From: a virus
Length of the DNA: 32,242 bases
IMG/VR virus record: IMGVR_UViG_3300021425_000104
Location: 1 to 32,242 of that record
Direction: 5' to 3' (one strand)
Within the stretch, counting starts at the first letter, position 1. The number at the start of each line of letters is the position of its first letter. The notes beneath the pieces were generated by a model. It made no database searches and was not told the DNA's origin. It saw only the letters and a list, made by a program, of their open reading frames with translations. Both the position numbers and the translations under genes were made by a program. Shown piece after piece: positions 21,301-29,292 of this stretch.

Positions 21301-24300
21301 GGTGGGCTTTTAGCCATGCGGTTATCGAACCACTCCAAAACCAAGTTGCCTCCTGACGGGTACGCTACAACGCTCTCACCGTCCTGATAGCCTTGGCTCT
21401 TCCATCTGTGCAGTGTGTCGTAGATGGCTTTCTCTACTCGCTTGTACCCTGAGTTCTCTACAAGCTCCTTGTCGTGCAGTCTTTGCTGTATGTGATAGAG
21501 GCCACCACCGTTATCAAACTGGTCATTGCTTCCTTCAGTAAGAAGGACAGGGATAACCTCACCATCAGTCTCCTGTATACCGCCATATATAATGTCAGTC
21601 AGAGTGCCAGTTCGTTTGACTGGAGTTCTGATTGCTTTGTATGGATCAATGGGTATTTGAGAAAGCTTCTGTGGTGGAAGTTCATTTGAACTTTCTACAC
21701 CTTCCATCGTTGACAGATCTACGTCTGCCTCTGTGATGAATGGCGCTGCCTCTAGTGCTAGTTCTCTAGGGGCGAAGAAGTCTCCCTCTGCAATCGTTGG
21801 CTTAACTGCATCAACGCTTCCGCTACCCGATCCATCTCCTTCTCGTTGAGAGATGACACCAGCGAGTCTTCCTCGCTCTGTTGCGGGGAGTGAATTTTTG
21901 ATTTTGTCATCGCCTATACCTTTGTTTTTCAGGATGTTCAGGGCACCGTCAGCGTAATCGTTGTCATCACCACGGCCCTTACGGACACCACCAGCTTCAA
22001 ACAAACGCTTCTCAGCGTACCACATAAGGGCTTGGAAGTCAGCATTAGTTATATCAACACCAGCTTCATCCTTGAGGATCTGCCTTGCACGATTGGCAAC
22101 CTCACGCATTGCAGTTCTGTCCTGTGCGCTGCGAGGATCTTCTTGTAGTGTTGGGATCAGCTTCTTCTGATATGTTTCAGCGGCCCTCAGAAAGTCTGTC
22201 TTTGACGGACGTGATGCAGCAGCAAGTTCCTTTACTGTTGCGGCGTCTCGACCAACAGGAGTTTTACTCTTGTTAAGACTGAACTCATACTGTCCAGATG
22301 TAAGTAAATCCTCAACAGTATCTTTGTATGCCTTGGTGTAATAATCTTTATTCCAGATCTTACCAATCACAGGAGCTATCAGAGGTATGTCTGTCTTATC
22401 CATTGTGGATATGTTCAGTTTTCTTTGAGCTTCAAACAGAATGTTTCTATCCATGTCTGTCAGGGGCTGGTCTACTTCAGTAATAAAGTTCCAAACCTTA
22501 TCAAGGTTCTGCTCTATCAGCTCGTCTGCATATTTTACTGTGGGGTTACCAGTGATGCGGTTGGCAAAGCGCATCCACCACCTGTCCATGGTTAGAGGAT
22601 CGTAATTACCTCTAAGGTTTTGGTAGAAGCCGTTGCCAATCTTTGGACCTAGTATATACGCCACAGACACCATTGTATCTGCCTCTTCAGCCCCACTTGC
22701 TTGGAACTCTTTGGGCAAATCTTTAACTCTATTAGCCCCAAGGACATTGAGCATTGTTGTGTTAAGGTCTTTCTTTGGCATCTGCATGGTTAGCAAAGCC
22801 TCAATGTCATTTGATGACATGCCCTTACGGCTCAGTGTATTCCAGAACTCAAAGGCAGATAGCATAGACCCACCTTGAGCGCCTGATCCTTTGACTGGGA
22901 ATGTGCCATCATCACTAGCTTTCCAAGCGTCATACTGCTCAGATGCAAACCTGTAGTTGTCTATAACTGACAAACCGTTTGATGTGATGGCAGTTGCAAA
23001 ATCAAAGGCGTGTTCTGCTGCTGGATCATACTCAGAGTTTGGAGAACCGTCAGGCCTCTCCGGTGAGACCTCTGGATATACAGGAAATAAAATACGCTTA
23101 GCCAGTTTTAGTGTGGAGTCATACCAACCAAGAGCATCACTGCCAGATATTAATGCTGCCTCAGCTTCAGCCGCCATGATCCTTGCTGCGTCTTGCTTGT
23201 CACGCTCTGAATTTATTATGTCCAAAGGCGGCACGTTACGCAGGCCAAGAAGTTTCTCAGCAAAGCTAACTAATGTCTCTGAGCCTTCTTTCTTTTTAAA
23301 TTGAGGCTGTCCTGTTTTTGGATTAAGGTAATCAAGTATACTCGCATCACGTTGGGCTGGTGTCAGTGGCACCATTGATCTCTTAATGCCAAGAGCCTCA
23401 GTGTCTATGTCACCAAAGGTTGACTCTATCTGATCTGATATGATAGATGTCTCAGTAGAAGGAGTTATGTCAATGGCAGAAGAAGCTTTTGCTCTAGTGG
23501 AAGACGGAACTTCCCGTGCAGTAATATTTAAATCAGATGGCACATCATCAGTACGAACACTGGATGGATCCATCAAACCAGTGGGCAGTCTGGTTGGAGA
23601 AGAGATACCAACCGCAGATGATCTACGGGCATTCCGCGCAGCTTCCAGCATGGAACTCTCTGCGCTTCTCCAAGAAGACTCAGCTTCCTGACGGGAGATA
23701 CCTGTCCGATCTAGGGCAGCTTGGAAAGCAGCATCATAATTACGATAGCTCTTTGCGATAGATGCAAAGTATTCTGCCTGTTGATCCTGTAGTTCCTGTT
23801 GAGTTTTGTTTCTCCACTCTTCAAAGATCAGGTGGCCCCGTGCTTTCTTCTCCGCCTCAAGCTCTCTTAGTGGCAGATACCATTCAACCAACTGACCGTT
23901 AGGCATACGAATATCAAACGCAATGATGCGCCATCCCCATTCCTTTGGCTCAAACAATTTGTTTGTGTCGATCTTAACTAGGCTTATGCCTTCCTTGAGA
24001 AGCTCATCGAAGATAGCTGGAACGTCTCTGAAGTCATCAATAACAGTCTTGAACCTGTAAGAATCACGGATGTGTGATGCGTCATGCCAAGGCTTGTTCG
24101 CCAAGATAGATGGTCTGCTCGCCTTCTGAGTTACCTTTGACAAGTCTTTGATGTTGTCACCTGACTTGGTGCCAAACTTCTCATCAATCCTTTTGATAAG
24201 ACGTTTAACAAGAGGCACATTCTCTTTCGTTAGCTTTTCTATCTCTGCCCGTATCTGGTCATTGGGGGCATTGGTGTTGATAGGCATCCTGATGTTCTCA

Positions 24301-26771
24301 GGCGCAACACTATCCTCCTCAACAACTGCATCAATAGGTATAGCTGACTGCTTCGCAGTAGTTACTTCTGTGCGTGATGTCGGGGTCTGTGTGACTGTGG
24401 TTACAGGAGCGCGATCAGCAACACTGCCAGCACCAATCCCACTGAATATAGCACCAACATTATTAAAGCCATTGTCAACATGTGCCCCTACTATGGACCT
24501 AAAGAAATCACCTATCCGCTTGAACAAAGGTCTGGATGTTCCAACATTTTTTAATCTGCCAGCAGTGTAGTCACGATACATCTCTGCAATCGCTTCCTCT
24601 TCAACAGCAGATAGCCTACCCTTGTCTCCCTTCCGACCGACAAGCTCACCGTTAAGCCTACCAGCGCGGTCCAAGTAAGAGTAAGATCTCTTCTTTCCTT
24701 CTGGATTTACAAACTTTGTTTTCTTGGCAGCTTTCTTTAGAAGGTTTATTTCCTTGGGCGTGAAGACATTCATGTCCACAAGTGCATGAACTGCCTCATG
24801 GTTCATCACCTCAGCAACGCTGTTAGTGTAGTCAGCGTCAGACAGTGAGGGATCGTATACACCAAGAGCCAAGGTAATTGCCTTCTCCTCGCTCATTGGA
24901 TCGAACTGACCTTCAACCAAACTATCTTGACTGCCAATAACCTTCTGGCCCTTGAGGCCAACACGCTTGAGACCCATCTTATCCAGACGTTCTCTGAGGT
25001 TATTCATCACAGCCTCTTCACGCTGTGTATACTCAGGCTTCTTCTCGACTTGCTCTTTGCTAAGGCCATCGAAGATGGTTCTGGTTTCGCCTCTCTTCTC
25101 AGCCGCCTGAAGCTGTGGGCCTATCTCTGCCTTCAACTGCTCAGGAGTAACTTTACCGGGTACTGATTCGATTTTCTCAGAAGCTTGAACTTTATAGTCA
25201 TCTGGTAAAGTAACCAACTTCTGTTGGTTCGATTCGAGCCTTGCGTTTAATTTGTTCAATTGAACTTTTTTACTATCAAGAGCCGCCTGAACCTCTTCAG
25301 CCTTTACTGCATTACCCCGTGTATCTTTGCCTGTCTGGGTTGCGTATCTTAAATCCAACTCAAGTTGCGGAATATCCTTGGCAATTTTGTTTGCCTTAAC
25401 AACAACATTTGCGCTGTCACGTCTGATATTATCCAGCACTTTCTCTGCCATCTTCGTGGGTGGAGTGACAGTATATCTATCAGTCTTTGCACGTTGGCTC
25501 TTGGATATCACGCCCTGTGTTGTAAGGGAGTCTCTCGCTTGCTTGATTAGGCTGTCTGTTTGTTTCTGAGTTTCACCTGAGAGGCCAGCTTTTTGCAGGG
25601 CAATCCTAGCCTTGGGGAACTTTAGCTCACCCTCAACACGCATAGATGAAAGCACTATATCAGCAGCACGATTAACAACTTGATCTTCTGGAGTGGCTGT
25701 TGGCGCGGGTAATGCCAACTGAACCTGTGGCTCAGGGGCCGCAATGATATCATCAACTTCTTTGGCTTCTTGCTGTATTTGATCCAAGCCATATGCAAGC
25801 TTTGTTCTGGCTACTTCCTTTAGTTTAGTGATGTCTTCATCAAGCTGTCTTTTGCCAGCGTCAGGGGATACAGCCCCGCCAACGGTGCCAATGCCACCGC
25901 CCAAGATGCCAGCAGCAATACCAGCATCAATGTATTCTTGTATCGCATCATCGCTATCAATAGGCAGACCTGCCTGTGCCCGTTCAATAAGTTGTTGTGT
26001 GATCTCTGTTGGAACTTCTGTTGCAACGCCAACGCCAGCACCCTTTGCCGACCTAGCCCACAGGCTACCAGCCCCAGCCCTTAACGGCGTAAAGGCTAAT
26101 ATCTTACCAGCAATACCCTCAATAGCTGCCTGTCCACCAGCAGCAATAAGGGCTTTCTCTACATTAACAGCATCAAGCTCACCAGCCTCAACCTGTTCTT
26201 CTTGCCTTTGGACATTGCCGCCAAATAGAAGTGGGAAAGATGCAGCCGCACCACCAATAACAGTACCAGTGGCAGTGCCTAAAGGTCCAAAGAACGAACC
26301 GATTGCAGCGCCAGTCCCTGCACCAGCCAGAGTTGTTCCCAGAATAGGGGCCTGTTCACCAGCCAACTCACCAGCGAATGACAGTGCGCTGCCAACACCT
26401 TCAACATCTTGACGTGTTGTTCTTATTTCTTCTTCCATCAAGGCTTGCAGATCAGCCTGTGACTTCTCTTCTAGCTCACGACCAAACTGCTCAACGCCTT
26501 CAAGGCCAGTGCCAGCCCCTGCATATTCTAGAGCGGTGCCCGCCAATGATTGTATTTGCTCTATGCCACGACGAAAGCCACGGCCTATGGCGGTGCTATC
26601 CTCATCGGTTGGCTCAGGTGTAGGGGCAGCAGCAGCAACAGGTGCTTGTTGACGCTTCGATAGAAGGAAGTCGTTTATCTGTTGCTGTTCATTCTCAGTG
26701 GGTTCTGTTCCAGAGATATTTACTGAGTAGTCAATTCCTGTCTGAGGATCTTTGACAAATATTACAGACAT
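18321..26771 (-). CDS. giant polyvalent virion protein (2816 residues)
   Basis: One open frame over a quarter of the window. ATG at 26771 follows GAGGAAA. Segments by eye: short strand-rich head (1-25); Gly/Ala-rich hydrophobic stretches (about 142-190 and 280-305); helix-turn-helix-like region (365-440); coiled coil (450-530); a zincin-like NHEAVHALVD (HExxH at 658-662); a RelA/SpoT-like segment (about 860-1000, with IRDS near 901 and NGQLVEW near 960); a motif LTMDRWWMR near 1393; a BECR-nuclease-like segment (about 1715-1860, GGGLYHIQQR to YYVKTFFPV); and an LPD38-like C-terminal region (about 2270-2560, NPEFFISNFIRD and FLNSLYLFYNASLQG). This is the build of phage polyvalent proteins thought to enter the host with DNA. 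As last gene of the structural run it is in the place of T7 gp16. Domain limits are approximate. Confidence 0.85.
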   Translation of the reverse strand: MSVIFVKDPQTGIDYSVNISGTEPTENEQQQINDFLLSKRQQAPVAAAAPTPEPTDEDSTAIGRGFRRGIEQIQSLAGTALEYAGAGTGLEGVEQFGRELEEKSQADLQALMEEEIRTTRQDVEGVGSALSFAGELAGEQAPILGTTLAGAGTGAAIGSFFGPLGTATGTVIGGAAASFPLLFGGNVQRQEEQVEAGELDAVNVEKALIAAGGQAAIEGIAGKILAFTPLRAGAGSLWARSAKGAGVGVATEVPTEITQQLIERAQAGLPIDSDDAIQEYIDAGIAAGILGGGIGTVGGAVSPDAGKRQLDEDITKLKEVARTKLAYGLDQIQQEAKEVDDIIAAPEPQVQLALPAPTATPEDQVVNRAADIVLSSMRVEGELKFPKARIALQKAGLSGETQKQTDSLIKQARDSLTTQGVISKSQRAKTDRYTVTPPTKMAEKVLDNIRRDSANVVVKANKIAKDIPQLELDLRYATQTGKDTRGNAVKAEEVQAALDSKKVQLNKLNARLESNQQKLVTLPDDYKVQASEKIESVPGKVTPEQLKAEIGPQLQAAEKRGETRTIFDGLSKEQVEKKPEYTQREEAVMNNLRERLDKMGLKRVGLKGQKVIGSQDSLVEGQFDPMSEEKAITLALGVYDPSLSDADYTNSVAEVMNHEAVHALVDMNVFTPKEINLLKKAAKKTKFVNPEGKKRSYSYLDRAGRLNGELVGRKGDKGRLSAVEEEAIAEMYRDYTAGRLKNVGTSRPLFKRIGDFFRSIVGAHVDNGFNNVGAIFSGIGAGSVADRAPVTTVTQTPTSRTEVTTAKQSAIPIDAVVEEDSVAPENIRMPINTNAPNDQIRAEIEKLTKENVPLVKRLIKRIDEKFGTKSGDNIKDLSKVTQKASRPSILANKPWHDASHIRDSYRFKTVIDDFRDVPAIFDELLKEGISLVKIDTNKLFEPKEWGWRIIAFDIRMPNGQLVEWYLPLRELEAEKKARGHLIFEEWRNKTQQELQDQQAEYFASIAKSYRNYDAAFQAALDRTGISRQEAESSWRSAESSMLEAARNARRSSAVGISSPTRLPTGLMDPSSVRTDDVPSDLNITAREVPSSTRAKASSAIDITPSTETSIISDQIESTFGDIDTEALGIKRSMVPLTPAQRDASILDYLNPKTGQPQFKKKEGSETLVSFAEKLLGLRNVPPLDIINSERDKQDAARIMAAEAEAALISGSDALGWYDSTLKLAKRILFPVYPEVSPERPDGSPNSEYDPAAEHAFDFATAITSNGLSVIDNYRFASEQYDAWKASDDGTFPVKGSGAQGGSMLSAFEFWNTLSRKGMSSNDIEALLTMQMPKKDLNTTMLNVLGANRVKDLPKEFQASGAEEADTMVSVAYILGPKIGNGFYQNLRGNYDPLTMDRWWMRFANRITGNPTVKYADELIEQNLDKVWNFITEVDQPLTDMDRNILFEAQRKLNISTMDKTDIPLIAPVIGKIWNKDYYTKAYKDTVEDLLTSGQYEFSLNKSKTPVGRDAATVKELAAASRPSKTDFLRAAETYQKKLIPTLQEDPRSAQDRTAMREVANRARQILKDEAGVDITNADFQALMWYAEKRLFEAGGVRKGRGDDNDYADGALNILKNKGIGDDKIKNSLPATERGRLAGVISQREGDGSGSGSVDAVKPTIAEGDFFAPRELALEAAPFITEADVDLSTMEGVESSNELPPQKLSQIPIDPYKAIRTPVKRTGTLTDIIYGGIQETDGEVIPVLLTEGSNDQFDNGGGLYHIQQRLHDKELVENSGYKRVEKAIYDTLHRWKSQGYQDGESVVAYPSGGNLVLEWFDNRMAKSPPLRLVLERGKRNSGKGPYYVKTFFPVMDKKDRKKIRNSQIKLSALNTVSGTGLDAMQADRVTRYTDIADWVGKALRLVPFTDKTKAQKRADLFIQKAQDSFIPVGRMIKELKEINPQYKIADSMDPYLKQQLSEGIAGSKITERKETIYKAATDAVKNMNITEQQVEQLKALSNANSGGGKGLAEFTFEGTKSKALSAVDTYLYAKHAKERNAYIRTVDPTNDAGSGMTDAEADAILNWFDSLDPQNKIALRQAEDAVRAIVDDTNAVRVAAGLQSSDMNIGDMEDSNFDFYVPLKGHFEVDQEGVYGSGKPARYGAMGREDQRALGRRSYGRDILASTILQNTNSIVRGERNKVGKSMLDLVRSNPQGMSGYAEILDQPPSARVMQNGAVVIKPTRTYRDDPSIAIVKEDGKEKVLQFYDNNLAGAFNGENIWDAGNAAAITRGLAKVNRYLSNINTSWNPEFFISNFIRDVQAAGIQVSEFEMDGLRKDTIRNVLKAAKGLKRSILNKDDSSDWAKKYKEFRAYGGASAANPMTTLQDQISDLQSTLSDISDASGKLGLMKAKGKKLLEFMDNSNLVVENAIRVSTYDALVSRGVTKERAAQAARSVTVDFGKGGDNKAFLNSLYLFYNASLQGSFFLLRSLARSKKVRNIMGGVIAVGFTQDIINSMMSDEDEDGVKQYDKIPDYILEHNMVFMLPDVVDPFGRGYVSIPMPYGMNAFHNVGRNFAKMAQGRSDPSEIGASIGRTTLEIFNPLGGTESFLNFAAPTVFDPFISLYGTNTDFSGRDIVKKAFPNQVASQSSLYWNNTSPTAVGITQALNELTGGTETLSGWIDWSPNSLEFWFDYITGGAGRFVQRTAEAPARIAAAESAEDIATEIPFMRRVLRSVSSRDDVSQYIEVRDQVNRATAEYKKAAQRGDVDRINSAISRFEAELRIAPQIRKIESARRKISQQITAVNDSRLPQDEKDRIVKQLVEQRKMITRQGILIAQGI
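21677..21695. promoter_or_regulatory. dispersed palindrome inside giant gene (1)
   Basis: GAAGTTC (21677-21683), loop ATTT, GAACTTTC (21688-21695). The inner six base pairs (AAGTTC/GAACTT) are perfect. It encodes ESSNEL on the minus strand. Confidence 0.4.
25254..25271. promoter_or_regulatory. dispersed palindrome inside giant gene (2)
   Basis: GTTC (25254-25257), loop AATT, GAAC (25262-25265) then a T-run. The left flank is TTT instead of AAA, so this is a partial copy. It encodes KVQLNK on the minus strand. Confidence 0.3.
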
Positions 26772-26793
26772 AGTATTTCCTCATTGATCAAGA

Positions 26794-29292
26794 CTACGGA
26801 TTAACTGTTTGTACGTTGGCTAACTGCGGGTATGCCATACCCTTGTACTTATTTATTTCGCTTTCCAAAAGCCTTGCTTGGGCTGCTTTCTCTGCCAATT
26901 GCTCTGGAGTGAATGGTGTTACCTGACCAAAATCTCCCAGTGTACCTTCTCTAGCAATATCTGCTTTTAGTTTGATTAATTCTTCACGCAAATCACCAGC
27001 TTCTCTGAGCAAGCCAACTCTCTCTGTTCCTGTCATTGTCTTTGGTCTATTGGCTTTAGCTAAAGCTGCCTCTCTGGAAAGACGTGAGCTTCTTGCCTTC
27101 TCTTCTAGGCCCATCAGGCCAAGGATATCCGCATCGTATTGGCTCTTAGCCTTCCTCAATGCGCCTACGCCAGCAAGACCAGCTTCACCTATGGCACCAC
27201 CAAGTGTTGGGTTCTTAGATGCCATCAATGCCAGACCAGCTTGTGCCAAAGCCATGTACTTGTCTGTCTCTCTATCCTTCTCTCTGTCTGAAAGCATCTG
27301 CGCTATGCGAGCTTCCAAACCTGTAGCTGCACCACCAGTGGGAACAATGCCACCACCGCCGCCACCACCACCAGCGTCATCTGATACTAACTTGCTTACA
27401 TCTCCAAACGAAAGCGCGTTGCTTGCTGTATCACCCGCAGTGCCCAATGTGAAACCATCTGGGATAGATGCAATGCCCTGAGATAATGTTGAATCAATAC
27501 CCTCTGGCTCTGTGGCAAAGGCTGTTGGTGTTAGTCGTGTGGGCTGTACAGCATCCTGTTCTTTTGACTGTGGTATAGGTAGACTTTCTACAGCCCTACC
27601 TACAAGATCTCCAAGGCCACTGCCTTGAAGAGTTTCGCCAACAATGCTTGGGGTCTCAAGGCCACTAATGTCGAGAGAGGCTGGGACAAAAGGACTGTCT
27701 GGGTCTACAAGACCAGTATCTGGATCCACTCCCCTAGTGCCGATTGGCATCATGCCTACAGGAGACTTTGTGAAGTCTGCGCCTTGCTTCTGAGCAACAT
27801 CTATTGCTTGCATGGCCTCGCCGCCACTAACCCCAACCAGCTTTCCACCAGCAACTTTAAACATATTGCCAGCATCGTTTACCAAATACTCTGTGCCGCC
27901 ACTGACTACTGGGCTAAGGCCTAGCTCTGATATGCCTCTTTGACGGGCAGCTTCATCTGCCGCTTGGGCTTGTTCTAAATCTGGGAAGAAACCACTTGCT
28001 GTTGTTTCTGGTCCAGTAACATCAGGCATTCTGTATGTGTCATCAGTAACAGGCTGAGATAAAACATCTACAGGCAGAGATCCACCCGGCCTACCGCCCC
28101 TCATCTCTTGACTTTTAAAGAATGCTTCCAGACCTTTTTGTCTTTCTAAATCTTCTCTTGCTATTTGATCTGGAGTTTTGGGTGGCAGTAAGTTCTTTGA
28201 TATATCATCATAGAAATCTTCGCTCTCATCCATATAATCCTTGCCACCAAGGTAGCCTCTGAGTTGAGTTTCAGGATTATCTACTCCCGCAAATTCAGCA
28301 AGTGGAGAATCAGGTGGAATGTTCATATTGTTAAAGAGTAGCCGCTCTTCAGCCTTATCCGCTGGAGTCATTGGCTTTCCAAATGTTCGCTTGTTAAAGC
28401 TCTCTATTGCGTCTCTATTTTCGTACTGTCCAGTCAAATCAAGATCAACAGTTGGGCTTACATCACTAATACTTGGCCCAGATAAATTAGGTCTCTGCTC
28501 TTGTTGATCTCTAATAGCTCTGGCAAGCTCTTGTTGTTGCGTAAATTCAGTGGCGAGCCGTGCCTTCTCCATCTCTGACAACGCTGTTGGCTGAGTAGCA
28601 GCGGTAAGTGTAGCAGGTCTCTCCCCACCCATGCCAAGACTAGGCGGTACTGCTGGACGAGTGTCTGTAACTTCCATTGAAGCAGGGCTAAACGGTCTAG
28701 CTGAACTTAACGTGGAATCAAGAGTTGGGCGCTCTGGAGCGGCTTCTTGTAACACTTCTGATCCTAAAGGTGTGGCGCTCTCTTGTCTTTCTGGCCCTAC
28801 GTTTGCTTGACCTCTGACAACCCCCAGAACTCTAGGATCTGTAACAGATTCTCTGCTGCCATCAGGGTTTTCAACATAAACTTCTCCATCTGGAAATGCA
28901 TAGAACCTAGCATTACCTACCTTAACAAGCTTACCACCCTCGCGCAGCTTCATAATTCCACCCTCAGCCATGCGCTGTGGTGCCCGTGTCGCTGCCGCTG
29001 GCATCATCTCATTCATACCAGTGTTTTGTGCAATAGAACTTTTTGGAGCCATAGCTCTGGCAGCATCAGCAATACCACCTTGTGGCATACCCGCAGCCAT
29101 CACTACCTCTTCAGCTACAGTGGGCATATCTTGTGCCTCTCTGCGCTTGAACTCATCACGCATACGCTGACGCCGCTTTAGCTCCGCTGTGATAAACACA
29201 GGCGGTGCCATCCCTGTGGGCATTTGCATTTCTTTTACTAGAGCCTGATCAGGTAGGTCTTTAAGGGCTTCAGTCTGCTCTAAGATGTTCAT
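26794..29292 (-). CDS. large structural/internal virion protein (832 residues)
   Basis: The start (MNILEQTEALKDLPDQAL, then MPTGMAPPVFITAELKRRQRMRDEF) looks like a conserved N-terminus I associate with marine phage structural proteins, followed by MAEGGIMKLREGG. The central 400 residues are Pro/Gly/Ser-rich with little predicted structure. A Gly-rich linker (eight Gly around residue 650) leads into a helical C-terminal region: KYMALAQAGLALMASKNPTLG, which includes a hydrophobic patch, then LAGVGALRKAKSQYDADILG and a coiled coil. It overlaps the upstream gene by four bases (ATGA) and precedes the giant gene by 22 bases, so all three are one operon. By position it corresponds to T7 gp15. A virion location is inferred. 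Confidence 0.78.
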   Translation of the reverse strand: MNILEQTEALKDLPDQALVKEMQMPTGMAPPVFITAELKRRQRMRDEFKRREAQDMPTVAEEVVMAAGMPQGGIADAARAMAPKSSIAQNTGMNEMMPAAATRAPQRMAEGGIMKLREGGKLVKVGNARFYAFPDGEVYVENPDGSRESVTDPRVLGVVRGQANVGPERQESATPLGSEVLQEAAPERPTLDSTLSSARPFSPASMEVTDTRPAVPPSLGMGGERPATLTAATQPTALSEMEKARLATEFTQQQELARAIRDQQEQRPNLSGPSISDVSPTVDLDLTGQYENRDAIESFNKRTFGKPMTPADKAEERLLFNNMNIPPDSPLAEFAGVDNPETQLRGYLGGKDYMDESEDFYDDISKNLLPPKTPDQIAREDLERQKGLEAFFKSQEMRGGRPGGSLPVDVLSQPVTDDTYRMPDVTGPETTASGFFPDLEQAQAADEAARQRGISELGLSPVVSGGTEYLVNDAGNMFKVAGGKLVGVSGGEAMQAIDVAQKQGADFTKSPVGMMPIGTRGVDPDTGLVDPDSPFVPASLDISGLETPSIVGETLQGSGLGDLVGRAVESLPIPQSKEQDAVQPTRLTPTAFATEPEGIDSTLSQGIASIPDGFTLGTAGDTASNALSFGDVSKLVSDDAGGGGGGGGIVPTGGAATGLEARIAQMLSDREKDRETDKYMALAQAGLALMASKNPTLGGAIGEAGLAGVGALRKAKSQYDADILGLMGLEEKARSSRLSREAALAKANRPKTMTGTERVGLLREAGDLREELIKLKADIAREGTLGDFGQVTPFTPEQLAEKAAQARLLESEINKYKGMAYPQLANVQTVNP
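29028..29044. promoter_or_regulatory. dispersed palindrome inside 832-residue protein gene
   Basis: GTGC (29028-29031), loop AATA, GAACTTTTT (29036-29044). It shares the 16 bases GTGCAATAGAACTTTT with the reverse complement of the copies at 3395 (all but the outer flank) and the core of 18210. It encodes KSSIAQ on the minus strand. Confidence 0.42.

Noticed and set aside
25225-25240. T-arm-like GGTTCGATTCGAGCC
   Set aside because: It lies inside the giant gene; no acceptor, D or anticodon arms can be drawn around it, so it is not a tRNA.
25828-26412. 194-codon Pro/Ser/Ala-rich frame opposite the giant gene
   Set aside because: Its composition is that expected from the complement of the Gly/Ala-rich coding region.
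702-29044. Dispersed palindromes as LexA (SOS) boxes
   Set aside because: Alphaproteobacterial LexA sites are direct repeats GTTC-N7-GTTC and Bacillus-type sites are GAAC-N4-GTTC. The sites here are GTTC-N4-GAAC, the opposite arrangement.
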